From Cognatishimia sp. MH4019 (GTDB lineage: Bacteria > Pseudomonadota > Alphaproteobacteria > Rhodobacterales > Rhodobacteraceae): 64,000 bases of DNA. The stretch covers positions 62,001 through 126,000 of the forward strand of contig NZ_JAHTBL010000002.1 of assembly GCF_020177595.1 (NCBI RefSeq), written 5' to 3'. Shown here piece by piece: positions 1 through 8,230 of the stretch (positions are counted from its first letter, which is position 1; the number at the start of each line of letters is the position of its first letter). The notes beneath the pieces are model-generated. The model was given only the letters and a program-made list of their open reading frames with translations, was not told where the DNA came from and searched no databases. Both the position numbers and the translations under genes were made by a program.

Positions 1-384
1 AACCGCTCGCATCTGTGGTATGGCGTCATGGCCGAGATAGGATCGTGGGTTCTGCATGGCCATGGCGGCTGGGCAGTTGATCTGCATGATGGCACCATGA
101 TCGGGCAGGTCGCGATCCTGCAACCTCCGCATTTTACTGAGACCGAGTTGGGGTGGCTGCTGTTCGACGGCTATGAGGGCCAAGGTTACGCCTTTGAGGC
201 GGCAGACGCCGCGCTGGGTTATGCGCGACAGACTCTGAAACCGGCCTCGCTTGTCAGCTATATTCACCGCGATAACACCCGCTCCAGACGGCTGGCGGAA
301 CGACTGGGTGCTGCGCCCGACCTACAAGCCAAAGCCCATGACGACGAAGATATCGTCTACCGCCATTTCGGGGAGGCCGCCTGA
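1..384 (+). CDS. GNAT family N-acetyltransferase, 5' end cut by the window
   Basis: The reading frame is open from base 1, so the start lies upstream of the window; an internal ATG at 28 is not the likely start. The 127 visible residues align along their length with the next gene: both end in a block with SYIHRDNTRSRRLAERLGA here and SYLDPKNLDSIRLAERLGA there, followed by DxVYRH. This is the acetyl-CoA-binding half of a GNAT fold as in ribosomal-protein or small-molecule acetyltransferases. The stop overlaps the next ATG (TGATG), so the two are translationally coupled tandem paralogs. The substrate cannot be told from sequence. Confidence 0.85.
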   Translation, partial: NRSHLWYGVMAEIGSWVLHGHGGWAVDLHDGTMIGQVAILQPPHFTETELGWLLFDGYEGQGYAFEAADAALGYARQTLKPASLVSYIHRDNTRSRRLAERLGAAPDLQAKAHDDEDIVYRHFGEAA

Positions 385-983
385 TGCCCGCGATCCCCGT
401 TCTGGAAACCAAGCGCCTTGTCCTGCGCGGCCCCGAGCCCGAGGATTACCCCGACTTCAAGGCGACCTTCTCCAGCTACCGCGCGCGGTTCATGGGCGGC
501 CCATTGAACGCGTATGAGTCGTGGATGCTCTATGCGGCCGAGATCGGCCATTGGGCAATCCGCGGATACGGCATGTGGATGATCCACGACCGCGACACGG
601 ACGAGACCTACGGCATGGCCGGTGGCTGGAAGCCCGCGAAATGGCCCGAGGCCGAGATTGCGTGGATTATCTGGCCGGATGCTCAAGGTCACGGCTTTGC
701 GCTGGAGGCGACACACACCGCGCGCAACTATTTCTATAACACCCTCGGGTGGGAGGGCGCTGTCAGCTACCTCGACCCGAAGAACCTCGACAGCATCCGG
801 CTGGCCGAACGTCTTGGGGCGATCAAGGACAAGGACGCCCCCAGCGTTGATGGCAATGATGTTGTCTACCGTCATCCCAGCCCGGAAAAGCTGCGCGGCA
901 GTCAGTTGGCCGACGGCATCGCGTTAGAGATTGAAAGTTACCAGAACCCGCTCTTTCAGCCGAAAGGATACGCCATTGACTGA
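384..983 (+). CDS. GNAT family N-acetyltransferase
   Basis: This 199-residue protein begins LETKRLVLRGPEPEDYPDF, the usual opening of RimJ/RimL-like GNAT enzymes that transfer acetyl from acetyl-CoA to an amine. The central part (AEIAWIIWPDAQGHGFALEA) corresponds to the strand and pyrophosphate-binding loop of the fold, and the C-terminal half repeats the preceding gene. It starts with ATG overlapping the upstream stop and its own end overlaps the chorismate mutase start. It is probably a recent tandem duplicate in the operon leading to rpsP. The substrate is unknown. Confidence 0.88.
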   Translation: MPAIPVLETKRLVLRGPEPEDYPDFKATFSSYRARFMGGPLNAYESWMLYAAEIGHWAIRGYGMWMIHDRDTDETYGMAGGWKPAKWPEAEIAWIIWPDAQGHGFALEATHTARNYFYNTLGWEGAVSYLDPKNLDSIRLAERLGAIKDKDAPSVDGNDVVYRHPSPEKLRGSQLADGIALEIESYQNPLFQPKGYAID

Positions 984-1272
984 TGCCGTAACCCGCGCCG
1001 CCGAGATCCTGAAGGATCATCGCGACAGCATCGACCGCCTTGATGCGATCCTCGTCTACACGCTGGGCGAGCGGTTCAAGCACACGCAGGCTGTGGGCCG
1101 GCTCAAGGCCAAACACGCGCTGCCCCCCTCTGATCCCGACCGTGAAAGCAAACAGATCGCGCGGCTCGAAGATCTTGCCCACCGGGCCGATCTGGACCCG
1201 GAATTCGCCAAGAAATTTCTGAATTTTATCATTCAGGAAGTCATCCAACACCATGAACAACACCAATCGTAA
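976..1272 (+). CDS. chorismate mutase (AroQ type)
   Basis: A 98-residue all-helical AroQ-class chorismate mutase that converts chorismate to prephenate for Phe/Tyr synthesis. The N-terminal helix carries RDSIDRLDAILVYTLGERF, with the Arg, Asp and Arg positions typical of the active site, followed by VGRLKA and a C-terminal FLNFIIQEVIQHHE helix. I chose the TTG at 976, eight bases after GAAAGGA (961-967); an upstream ATG at 931 would add 15 residues encoded inside the acetyltransferase gene. It overlaps the preceding stop and sits 48 bases before rpsP, an arrangement seen in other Rhodobacteraceae. Confidence 0.88.
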   Translation: MTDAVTRAAEILKDHRDSIDRLDAILVYTLGERFKHTQAVGRLKAKHALPPSDPDRESKQIARLEDLAHRADLDPEFAKKFLNFIIQEVIQHHEQHQS

Positions 1273-1320
1273 GGTGGGTTTCAAACCCACCACACCAACG
1301 CCATTAAAGGAGAAACTCAC

Positions 1321-1752
1321 ATGGCTATGAAAATTCGTCTCGCCCGCGGCGGCTCGAAAAAGCGTCCCTTCTACCGCATCGTGGCTGCTGACAGCCGCAT
1401 GCCCCGCGACGGTCGCTTCATCGAAAAGCTGGGCACCTACAACCCGCTGCTGCCCAAAGACAGCGAAGAGCGCGTGAAAATGGACATGGAGCGTGTGCAG
1501 CACTGGCTGGATCAGGGCGCTCAGCCCACCGACCGGATCGCACGTATGTTGGAGGCCGCGGGCACCCTGCCCAAGACCGAGCGGAACAACCCCAACAAAG
1601 CCAAGCCAGGCAAGAAAGCCCAAGAGCGCGCTGAAGAAAAAGCTGCCAAAGCTGCTGAAGCCGCCGAGGCTGCCGCTGCACCGGCTGAAGAGCCCGCAGT
1701 GGAAGAAGCACCCGCTGAAGAGGCTGCTACCGAAGAAGAAAAGTCCGAGTAA
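1321..1752 (+). CDS. rpsP: 30S ribosomal protein S16
   Basis: The first 80 residues are a standard S16 ([18 protein letters not shown], then [19 protein letters not shown]), a small-subunit assembly protein that binds 16S rRNA. The 143-residue length exceeds the bacterial norm of about 80-90 because of a low-complexity tail rich in Ala, Glu, Pro and Lys from about residue 95. Such tails occur in alphaproteobacterial S16. AAAGGAG lies just upstream of the ATG. It opens the classic rpsP-rimM-trmD-rplS order, here interrupted by bluB, a kinase-like gene and a LysR locus. Confidence 0.97.
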   Translation: MAMKIRLARGGSKKRPFYRIVAADSRMPRDGRFIEKLGTYNPLLPKDSEERVKMDMERVQHWLDQGAQPTDRIARMLEAAGTLPKTERNNPNKAKPGKKAQERAEEKAAKAAEAAEAAAAPAEEPAVEEAPAEEAATEEEKSE

Positions 1753-1767
1753 TCGGGGAGACAGGGG

Positions 1768-2397
1768 GTGCACAGCTTCCCCCAGTCTTTTCGGGACGAG
1801 CTTTCAGAGCTTATGAGGTGGCGGCGCGATGTGCGCCGCTTCCGCACCGATCCCGTTGAGCAGGCCGTTCTGGACCGCTGCCTTGCCAGCTTTGCCTGCG
1901 CCCCATCCGTAGGCCTGTCCGAGCCATGGCGCTTGGTGCAACTCACCTCGCCCGAGGCGCGTGCAAAAGCCCTCGCCAATTACCAAGACGCCAATGCTGA
2001 CGCCCTTAAAGGCTATTCCGGCGATCAGGCGACGCGCTATGCGACGCTGAAATTGTCGGGCATGGCAGAAGCCCCCATCCAATTCGCGATCTACTGCGAC
2101 GAGGCGACCGACAAGGGCGCTGGCCTTGGGGCCGCAACCATGCCCGAGGCGCGCCGCTATTCCGTCGTCGGTGCGATCATGCAGTTCTGGCTGACCGCGC
2201 GCGCCGAAGGACTTGGCGTGGGCTGGGTCTCTGTCCTTGATCCGGCGCGGTTGAACGCGGACCTCGATGTACCGCCTGACTGGCACCTCGTCGCCTATCT
2301 GTGCGTCGGCTGGCCCGAAGCCACGAGCGACACGCCAGAACTGGAAACGCTGGGCTGGGAGGCGCGTGCGGCCGCCCTTCCCCTCGAAACGCGCTAG
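1768..2397 (+). CDS. bluB: 5,6-dimethylbenzimidazole synthase BluB
   Basis: BluB is a nitroreductase-fold enzyme that cannibalises reduced FMN with O2 to make 5,6-dimethylbenzimidazole, the lower ligand of vitamin B12. The 209-residue length is normal. Recognisable blocks are WRRDVRRFRTDP, the flavin-binding APSVGLSEPWR, and GLGVGWVSVLDP, all characteristic of BluB rather than of general nitroreductases. I use GTG at 1768 after GGGGAGA; an in-frame ATG at 1813 would remove conserved N-terminal residues. It is inserted between rpsP and rimM with no cobalamin riboswitch visible, so it is probably transcribed with the ribosomal genes. Confidence 0.9.
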   Translation: MHSFPQSFRDELSELMRWRRDVRRFRTDPVEQAVLDRCLASFACAPSVGLSEPWRLVQLTSPEARAKALANYQDANADALKGYSGDQATRYATLKLSGMAEAPIQFAIYCDEATDKGAGLGAATMPEARRYSVVGAIMQFWLTARAEGLGVGWVSVLDPARLNADLDVPPDWHLVAYLCVGWPEATSDTPELETLGWEARAAALPLETR

Positions 2398-2442
2398 AAA
2401 TTGCGCGCACGACCCGCTACCCCAATACAAACGGAGAACAAC

Positions 2443-2946
2443 ATGTCAGAGCGTATTTGTGTTGGTGCCATCGCCGGGTCCTACGGGGTCAAGGGCGAAG
2501 TGCGCCTGAAAAGCTTCTGCGCTGAACCCGCCGCGATTGAAGATTATGACCTGACGACCGAAGATGGCAGTCGTGCGTTCAACGTCACGCTAACCCGCGC
2601 GATCAAGAACGGCTTTGTCGCCGATATGACCGGTGTGCAGACCAAAGAGCAGGCCGACGCATTGAAGGGCACACGGCTCTATGCGACCCGCGATCAACTG
2701 CCTGAATTGCCCGATGACGAGTATTATCACAATGATCTCATCGGCTTGGCGGTGTTCGACACCGGCGGCACTCAGATCGGTACTGTCAAATCCGTGATGA
2801 ACCATGGCGCCGCGGATCTTCTGGAAATCCACGGAGCCCAGCTGAAAGACACGGTCCTTTTGCCCTTCACGCTGGAGGCTGTGCCGACCGTCGATCTGAG
2901 CGCAGGCCGCATCATCGCCGACCCACCCGAAGGACTGATCGACTGA
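2443..2946 (+). CDS. rimM: 16S rRNA processing protein RimM
   Basis: RimM binds S19 in the 30S head and aids 16S maturation. The 167-residue protein shows the N-terminal RimM barrel ([19 protein letters not shown]) and the C-terminal PRC barrel ([20 protein letters not shown] and DTVLLPF). The ATG at 2443 follows GGAGA at 2433 with good spacing; an upstream in-frame TTG at 2401 would add 14 residues that do not fit the family. It belongs to the rpsP-trmD block. Confidence 0.96.
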   Translation: MSERICVGAIAGSYGVKGEVRLKSFCAEPAAIEDYDLTTEDGSRAFNVTLTRAIKNGFVADMTGVQTKEQADALKGTRLYATRDQLPELPDDEYYHNDLIGLAVFDTGGTQIGTVKSVMNHGAADLLEIHGAQLKDTVLLPFTLEAVPTVDLSAGRIIADPPEGLID

Positions 2947-2978
2947 GCAGCGATCCCCCATATCGCGCGGCTCAAGCG

Positions 2979-3908
2979 GTGCTGTCGCGCTATGCGCAAA
3001 CCACCGGAGATACCCGGCCCTACGACTTGGTTCATCTGGCAAATTCCAGTGTAAACCCAGAAGCTCGATCGGTTTTTCGGCTGCGCCACGCGGATGGTGA
3101 TCTGGCACTAAAGCTCGATCTGGACGGGTTGGAAACCGACCGTCCAGCGCGCGAATACAACACGTTGGTGCGCCTCGCACCGGCCTTCGCAAAGACGCCG
3201 CATGTAGGCTTGATCGACCCTGTCTGGGTCGATCCCGATGGTCTCGCCCTTCTGACAAAGTTTGTCACTGGACCAACCGCCTTGCAAGCCGCGACCGATG
3301 ATCCAACGGCTGAGAACCTGACCGTTCTGGGGCGCAAAGGGGCGCAATTTCTCAACGTGTTGCACAAGGCCGAACCGGCAGAAGAGATCGGCTATTGGCC
3401 CGATTGGGTGGTCAAACGGCTTACCAATCTGGCTTCAAAGACCGGAAGCTGCGCCCCTCAGATCGGGGCCTCTGCCTGCCGAAAGCTGATCCAGTCGTTT
3501 CGCAAACTGAGTGATGCCAACCGCCGCGTTGCCTGTATGAAAATGCTGGCGCATGGGGACTTTCATGGCGGCAATCTTATCATCTCGGAGACGGCGGCGA
3601 CGGGCCTCGACATGACCGAAATCCGACACAAGCTGGGGCTTTATGATACCGTGGACTATCTGACCTCACTGGATATCCAGCGGCCCGATCTGGAAGAGCC
3701 GCTGAGCGATCTGGGTGTGCATCCTGCGCTTGATGAGGCATTCACCGAAACCTACACACACCCGCTGCCCCGCGATGTCCTGCGCTGTGCGATGTTGGGC
3801 AAGTGGTTGATCCTGGCCTTCAAGATCACAGAAGCGCGTCACGCAGCATCCCGGTTTCAGCGTGTCAAACTGATCCGGCTGCGCAACCGTCTTGCACGTA
3901 TGACATGA
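2979..3908 (+). CDS. aminoglycoside phosphotransferase-fold kinase-like protein
   Basis: A 309-residue APH/choline-kinase superfamily protein. The catalytic loop LAHGDFHGGNLI gives HGDxxxxN, and a later GLDMTE fills the place of the metal-binding Asp after the loop. The N-terminal lobe has DLALKLD, a candidate ATP-binding Lys. These features predict phosphoryl transfer to a small hydroxyl compound, but the substrate is unknown and drug resistance should not be assumed. The start is uncertain: GTG at 2979 is the first standard start, yet the frame stays open upstream to overlap the rimM end. It is absent from the canonical rimM-trmD order. Confidence 0.75.
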   Translation: MLSRYAQTTGDTRPYDLVHLANSSVNPEARSVFRLRHADGDLALKLDLDGLETDRPAREYNTLVRLAPAFAKTPHVGLIDPVWVDPDGLALLTKFVTGPTALQAATDDPTAENLTVLGRKGAQFLNVLHKAEPAEEIGYWPDWVVKRLTNLASKTGSCAPQIGASACRKLIQSFRKLSDANRRVACMKMLAHGDFHGGNLIISETAATGLDMTEIRHKLGLYDTVDYLTSLDIQRPDLEEPLSDLGVHPALDEAFTETYTHPLPRDVLRCAMLGKWLILAFKITEARHAASRFQRVKLIRLRNRLARMT

Positions 3909-3965
3909 GCCTCTGAAAGCACGCGGAATTGCAATGACCAGGCAATCTGCGTATCTGGCAACACT

Positions 3966-4754
3966 ATGAGCACGCCTACAAAATCCCACGGTCGCAAGAC
4001 GATCCAATCAACCCTGCAACCGCGCGAGTTGATGACCCATCGCCCGCAGCTCAAAGGCGCGTGGATGGCGAAGGTCATCACGCTCTTTCCCGGCGCATTT
4101 CCGGGGCTGCTGGGTGAAAGCCTGACGGGTAAGGCGCTGAAAGACGGGCTGTGGCAGTTGGAAACCGTCGATCTGCGAATGTTCGGAGACGGCAAGCACC
4201 GCAATGTCGATGACACGCCCTCTGGCGGCGGCGCGGGCATGGTGATCCGACCCGACGTGCTGGGCCGCGCGATTGAGCATGCCGTCAAAGGGCCGCCGCG
4301 TCCGCTGATTTACCTCTCGCCGCGCGGCAAGCCGTTTACGCAAGCGATGGCGCAATCGCTGTCTGAGACGCCGGGTGTTACCCTGATCTGCGGACGGTTT
4401 GAGGGGGTCGACCAGCGGGTGATCGACCATTACCAGATCACCGAAGTGTCGCTGGGTGATTTCGTCATGACCGGTGGGGAGATTGCCGCACAAGCGATGA
4501 TCGACGCGACGGTTCGGTTGCTGCCCGGTGTCCTGGGCAATGACGAGAGCGCAACTGAAGAAAGCTTCTCGGACGGGTTGCTGGAACATCCGCAATATAC
4601 ACGTCCTGCGGAGTGGAACGGACACACGATCCCCGAGGTTCTGACATCGGGAAATCACGCAAAAGTGGCCGAGTGGCGCCAGAAAGAGGCCGAACGGCTT
4701 ACCGCCGAACGACGCCCCGACTTGTGGGAGGCCTATAAGGCCCGCAAAAGATAA
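3966..4754 (+). CDS. trmD: tRNA (guanine37-N1)-methyltransferase
   Basis: TrmD is a SPOUT methyltransferase that makes m1G37 in tRNAs reading CNN codons and so prevents +1 frameshifts. Family blocks are VITLFPGAFPGLL, the knot region GRFEGVDQRVID, SLGDFVMTGGE and GNDESATEESF. From the ATG at 3966 it has 262 residues with about 33 extra at the N-terminus; an internal ATG at 4065 would start at the core domain. Neither has a strong ribosome site, and the extension looks like that of other Rhodobacteraceae, so I keep the longer form. Confidence 0.96.
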   Translation: MSTPTKSHGRKTIQSTLQPRELMTHRPQLKGAWMAKVITLFPGAFPGLLGESLTGKALKDGLWQLETVDLRMFGDGKHRNVDDTPSGGGAGMVIRPDVLGRAIEHAVKGPPRPLIYLSPRGKPFTQAMAQSLSETPGVTLICGRFEGVDQRVIDHYQITEVSLGDFVMTGGEIAAQAMIDATVRLLPGVLGNDESATEESFSDGLLEHPQYTRPAEWNGHTIPEVLTSGNHAKVAEWRQKEAERLTAERRPDLWEAYKARKR

Positions 4755-4758
4755 AAAG

Positions 4759-4830
4759 GGCGGGTCCGAAGACCCGCCAGACAAGCGCTCAGGGGGCGCT
4801 TGATAAGACCAACAGGGAGTGTGGTCTTAT
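4759..4830. terminator. three consecutive hairpins after trmD
   Basis: Inverted repeats occur at 4759-4766/4771-4778 (GGCGGGTC, CGAA loop), about 4782-4800 (AAGCGC with GCGCTT) and 4803-4811/4822-4830 (ATAAGACCA with TGGTCTTAT). They separate trmD from the convergent small genes. None has a long U tract, so termination on either strand is an inference. Confidence 0.5.
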
Positions 4831-5009
4831 TCCGTATCCGCCCAGGATAGATCGCGTTTGGTGTTGAACCGCCGCTCGGCCAGCCGATGCGGAAGCTCCA
4901 TCCGAGGCGCGTAATGGTTGTAGGACCCATGCTCTGGCCGCGGGCGGGGGTTCGCGCCCATCGGACGCACCCAGCGCAAGTTCAGAAAGCCAAACATGGC
5001 GCTCACCAC
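4827..5009 (-). CDS. small basic protein, unknown function (60 aa)
   Basis: A 60-residue Arg/Pro-rich protein starting at a GTG whose bases overlap the stop of the neighbouring 54-residue gene, so the pair looks translationally coupled. The sequence contains FGFLNLRWVRPMG and ends in RRFNTKRDLSWADTE; no transmembrane segment or known motif is visible. The stop lies in the hairpin region after trmD. I do not recognise a family. Confidence 0.5.
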   Translation of the reverse strand: MVSAMFGFLNLRWVRPMGANPRPRPEHGSYNHYAPRMELPHRLAERRFNTKRDLSWADTE

Positions 5010-5167
5010 AGGTCGCGCTGACGGTCCAGACGGAACGGGCGCTCGTTCTCAAGGCGCGCGCGGCGCAACATTTGGTTATGGGCATGTTGGTCTTTTATCC
5101 GCTCATCGACATCGTCGCGTCTTTGACGGGTTGCGGTCATCAGGGCATCTGCAATGATTGTAAGCAT
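5003..5167 (-). CDS. small charged protein, unknown function (54 aa)
   Basis: A 54-residue protein with a short hydrophobic start (MLTIIADALM) and a strongly charged remainder (RQRRDDVDERIKDQ). The ATG at 5167 has an excellent ribosome site, GAAAGGA, seven bases upstream, which is the main reason to believe it. It is divergent from the LysR gene, with about 100 bases between them, and is followed by the 60-residue gene. Being the LysR target is an inference from that layout. Family not recognised. Confidence 0.55.
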   Translation of the reverse strand: MLTIIADALMTATRQRRDDVDERIKDQHAHNQMLRRARLENERPFRLDRQRDLW

Positions 5168-5268
5168 GACTATTCCTTTCGTTGCGTTTGAAAAAGAAAT
5201 ACGCATGTTGTGCTGGTTTTCCTAATCAGCAATACTTTCCATATGTAAGCTCAACTAACAGGTAAGAT

Positions 5269-6147
5269 ATGGACTGGCGTCATGTCCCCTCCCTCTCGGC
5301 CTTGCGTGCGTTCGAAGCTGCGGCCCGGCTGACCAACTATTCCGCCGCCGCGCGGGAACTGAACGTGACCCATGCCGCCATCGCGCAGCATGTGCGCCGT
5401 CTGGAAGACCACTTCGGTCTCAGCCTGATGCAACGCGACGGGCAGACCATGCAGCCAACCCCAGAGGGGCAGCGCCTGTCACGCAGCCTCAGCACGGCTT
5501 TCGGCCAGATTGCCGAGATCAGCGAGGATCTGATTGCGCAGGATACGGATCGCCCGTTGCGGATTGCCACGACGCCTAGTTTTGCGGAGTACTGGCTGAT
5601 GCCTCGGATTGGGGCGTTTTGGGCCGCCAACCCGGAGATCCGCGTCGAGATTGCCCCGTCAGGGGATTTGGTGGATCTGCGCGCCGATGGCTTTGATCTT
5701 GCGATCCGGTATGGTCGGGGGGCCTGGCCCGGATTGAATACAGAACGTCTGGAATCCGCAGGCCATGTTGTTGTGGCCGCCCCGTCTGTGGTTGGCAGCA
5801 ACTACGTCGGGTGTATGACAGACCTCGAGGACCAGCATTGGCTGATCACCGGGACAAGCACGGAAGAACGGGTCTGGCTGAAGGCAAATGGCCTTGATCT
5901 GTCGAAATGCAGGGTTACGCAGATGGATGTGACAGCACTTTCACTGCAAGCTGTCCGCGCAGGGCATGGGATCACCATTGTTCCGCGCGCGGTTGCAATC
6001 GGCGACATCGAGAACGGGACCCTCATCGCGCTTTGCGAAGAAATCGATAGCGATCTGGGCTATCACATCCTGACCCGGCCCGACCGCGTCTCACCACAGT
6101 TGAAGACCTTTATCGCATGGCTCCGAAAACAACGCGAAACCCCTTGA
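5269..6147 (+). CDS. LysR-family transcriptional regulator, GcvA-like
   Basis: A 292-residue LysR regulator. The N-terminal winged helix-turn-helix (PSLSALRAFEAAARLTNYSAAARELNVTHAAIAQHVRRLE) is of the GcvA/AmpR subtype. The effector domain from about residue 90 begins LRIATTPSFAEYWLMPRIG and includes DLRADGFDLAIRYGRG. It is divergent from the two tiny genes, the common LysR target arrangement. The rplS promoter starts over its stop codon. The effector is unknown. Confidence 0.9.
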   Translation: MDWRHVPSLSALRAFEAAARLTNYSAAARELNVTHAAIAQHVRRLEDHFGLSLMQRDGQTMQPTPEGQRLSRSLSTAFGQIAEISEDLIAQDTDRPLRIATTPSFAEYWLMPRIGAFWAANPEIRVEIAPSGDLVDLRADGFDLAIRYGRGAWPGLNTERLESAGHVVVAAPSVVGSNYVGCMTDLEDQHWLITGTSTEERVWLKANGLDLSKCRVTQMDVTALSLQAVRAGHGITIVPRAVAIGDIENGTLIALCEEIDSDLGYHILTRPDRVSPQLKTFIAWLRKQRETP

Positions 6148-6172
6148 TCGCTTGAGCCAAAGGGCCTATACG
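6144..6172 (+). promoter_or_regulatory. sigma70-like promoter of rplS-rpmE
   Basis: TTGATC at 6144-6149 and TATACG at 6167-6172 are separated by exactly 17 bases, and the -10 is followed by a C-rich discriminator. The same -10 word recurs before rpsL, rpmC and rplO in this window. The -35 overlaps the LysR stop codon. Confidence 0.7.
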
Positions 6173-6179
6173 CCCCCAA

Positions 6180-6383
6180 TCCGCCGCTGGGAAACTCGCG
6201 TGCGGATTCGTTTGTTTTGGCCGCAGCGGGGCTTGCCCGCCTGAAATGGGGTCAAACGCGGACGCAAAAAGGAATGACGTGCTGATCTCTGGCGGGCACT
6301 GCGGTGGACCCGGAACAAGACCAAGAGCTCTGAGCGCGCGCACATCTTCGCGGATCAACCGTGAGCATTAATGGAGACTAGCG
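6180..6383 (+). promoter_or_regulatory. about 200-base untranslated leader of rplS
   Basis: The stretch between the predicted start of transcription and the rplS ATG has no convincing gene. It is long for a leader and contains several G/C-rich self-complementary stretches. Autoregulation of L19 by such a leader is possible but not shown by any motif I recognise. Confidence 0.4.
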
Positions 6384-6767
6384 ATGGACCTGATCGCACA
6401 ACTCGAAGCCGAGCAAATTGCAGAGCTTGGCAAAGACATCCCCGATTTCAAAGCGGGTGACACCGTTCGCGTCGGTTACAAAGTGACCGAAGGCACGCGC
6501 ACCCGTGTGCAGAACTACGAAGGCGTCTGTATCGCACGCAACAACGGCAAAGGCATTGCCGGGTCGTTCACCGTGCGCAAGATTTCCTTCGGCGAAGGTG
6601 TGGAGCGTGTGTTCCCCCTGCACTCGACCAATATCGACAGCATCACCGTTGTGCGCCGTGGCCGTGTCCGCCGCGCCAAGCTGTATTACCTGCGGACGCG
6701 TCGTGGTAAATCCGCGCGTATCGCCGAGCAGACCAACTACCGCGCGCCCAAGGGCGCCGAGGCATAA
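6384..6767 (+). CDS. rplS: 50S ribosomal protein L19
   Basis: L19 lies at the subunit interface and contacts 16S rRNA. The 127 residues include [49 protein letters not shown] and [15 protein letters not shown], all family hallmarks. The length is normal for Alphaproteobacteria. A TAATGGAGA ribosome site precedes the ATG. It is co-transcribed with rpmE, 12 bases downstream. Confidence 0.97.
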   Translation: MDLIAQLEAEQIAELGKDIPDFKAGDTVRVGYKVTEGTRTRVQNYEGVCIARNNGKGIAGSFTVRKISFGEGVERVFPLHSTNIDSITVVRRGRVRRAKLYYLRTRRGKSARIAEQTNYRAPKGAEA

Positions 6768-6779
6768 GGACGTACCCCG

Positions 6780-7001
6780 ATGAAAAAAGACATCCACCCC
6801 GATTATCACTTCATCGACGTCAAAATGACCAACGGTGACATTGTGAAAATGCGCTCGACCTATGGCGAAGAAGACACTGTCCTGTCGCTCGACATCGATC
6901 CTTCCGCGCACCCCGCGTGGACTGGCGGCAACACCCGCCTGATGGACACCGGTGGCCGCGTGTCGAAGTTCAAGAACAAGTACGACGGGTTCGGCTTCTA
7001 A
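6780..7001 (+). CDS. rpmE: 50S ribosomal protein L31, cysteine-free form
   Basis: The 73-residue L31 begins [16 protein letters not shown] and ends [23 protein letters not shown]. The four zinc-binding cysteines of the C+ form (CxxC pairs) are all absent, so this is a zinc-independent L31. That is the usual alphaproteobacterial state rather than a sign of decay. A perfect intrinsic terminator follows 26 bases after the stop. Confidence 0.96.
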   Translation: MKKDIHPDYHFIDVKMTNGDIVKMRSTYGEEDTVLSLDIDPSAHPAWTGGNTRLMDTGGRVSKFKNKYDGFGF

Positions 7002-7027
7002 GCAGCCCAATCCGTTTGAGAATAGAA

Positions 7028-7055
7028 AGCCGCCCTCGACCGGGGCGGCTTTTTT
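7028..7055 (+). terminator. intrinsic terminator of rplS-rpmE
   Basis: AGCCGCCC (7028-7035) pairs with GGGCGGCT (7043-7050) around a seven-base loop, and the stem runs straight into six T residues. This is a textbook rho-independent terminator for the + strand. Confidence 0.9.
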
Positions 7056-7094
7056 CATGCGCGTCATTTCCGGGGAGCCGTTATAACGGGTGTC

Positions 7095-7499
7095 ATGATT
7101 TCTCATATCACCCTTGGCACATCCGATCTCACCCGCGCGCGTCAGTTCTACGCCCCATTGATGGAGGCCCTTGGCTGGTCCCTCGTTGTGGTCGAGGACG
7201 CGTGGATGGGCTGGACCCCCAAAGACGTGCCCCGCCCTCTATTCGTGGTGGGTCTGCCAGAGGATGACGCCCCCGCCAGCGTCGGCAATGGCACCATGAT
7301 TGCGTTGATGGCCTCCGACCGCGCTGCCGTTCGTGACGGCCACGCCGCGGGTCTTGCTCAAGGCGGTACCGATGCAGGTGCCCCCGGTCCGAGGCCGCAA
7401 TACCACGTGGATTTCTACGGCGCTTATCTGCGCGATCCGGATGGCAACAAGCTGTGCCTGTGCTGTCACGACCCGGAACCGGGCCACTCAGACCTGTGA
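7095..7499 (+). CDS. VOC family (glyoxalase/bleomycin-resistance fold) protein
   Basis: A 134-residue vicinal-oxygen-chelate protein. It starts MISHITLGTSDLTRARQFY, the standard first beta-alpha-beta unit with a metal-ligand-type His, and ends YHVDFYGAYLRDPDGNKLCL, the second unit with the DPDGN turn. Proteins of this type may be lyases, dioxygenases or binding proteins, and this one has no substrate clue. It stands alone between the rpmE terminator and the broken glycosyltransferase. Confidence 0.85.
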   Translation: MISHITLGTSDLTRARQFYAPLMEALGWSLVVVEDAWMGWTPKDVPRPLFVVGLPEDDAPASVGNGTMIALMASDRAAVRDGHAAGLAQGGTDAGAPGPRPQYHVDFYGAYLRDPDGNKLCLCCHDPEPGHSDL

Positions 7500-7575
7500 C
7501 CAACGAGTGAATTGAAGATTGCGCCGAGATGGTTCAAACACCTGCCAAGCATCGAACGTCTTGAAAGGTTCAGTT

Positions 7576-8194
7576 TTGCAATTCCGCCTACCCGGACAAA
7601 CGGACCGTTCCTTTGCGATCTTGATCGCGATTCTGCTGGGGCTGTGGGTGACCTATTTTCACGCCTCGATGATCTCTCTGGGCGAGATCAGTCACTACGA
7701 TGAATATCTGGCCCTTGACCGCATCACCGCTTTCGAGCGGCAAGGCGATTGGTGGAACGTCTATAGCAACCAGCAAGTCACCTTCAACAAGCCGCCCCTG
7801 CAATACTGGATGAGTGCGCTTTTGCTGGAAGCAGGTGTCGATATGACAACCGCGCTTCGCGCGCCGTCCTGGCTTTTCGGTGGGCTTTGCCTGATCGCGA
7901 CCGGCATGTTGGCGGCGGCGATCTTGCCAGGCAATCCTTGGGTGATCCCGGCAGCAGTTCTGCTCGTCACAAGTTCCGAACGGTTCTAGAAAAGCGCCAT
8001 GACGGCGTTGCTGGACACCGGATCCCTGCTGTTCGTGACCCTCGCCATGGCCGCTTTGATCCTGGCCCTCAGGCGAAATCATCGGCATCTGCACTCAAGA
8101 GCAGCTCAAGGCGCTCGAGGCGGTCTTTGACGACATCAAAATCAAGGACACCGCGCAGATCTACGCCTATTTCAGCGCGCGCGTCGCGCCGTAG
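7576..8194 (+). pseudogene. broken GT-C (PMT/ArnT-like) glycosyltransferase
   Basis: From TTG 7576 (GAAAGG upstream) the frame encodes a membrane segment, then HYDEYLALDRI and FNKPPLQYW, the first-loop motifs of dolichyl-phosphate-mannose-type glycosyltransferases. A TAG at 7987-7989 ends it after about 137 codons, while the family runs to roughly 500 residues. Reading through the TAG in the same frame gives another hydrophobic segment (DTGSLLFVTLAMAALILAL), so the stop looks like a mutation. About 8072 a different frame takes over (GEIIGICTQEQLKALEAV to YAYFSARVAP, TAG 8192-8194), which could be the C-terminus of the same protein joined by an internal deletion. Confidence 0.7.
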
Positions 8195-8230
8195 GGATCA
8201 CGCGATCTGAACTGTCGGCACGGCGCGCCG

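Noticed and set aside
2979-3908. Antibiotic-resistance kinase
   Set aside because: The APH fold alone does not show drug modification; there is no match to known resistance enzymes by eye and the context is housekeeping.
6780-7001. Decay of L31 because its zinc cysteines are missing
   Set aside because: Cysteine-free L31 is a normal form in Alphaproteobacteria and the rest of the protein is intact.
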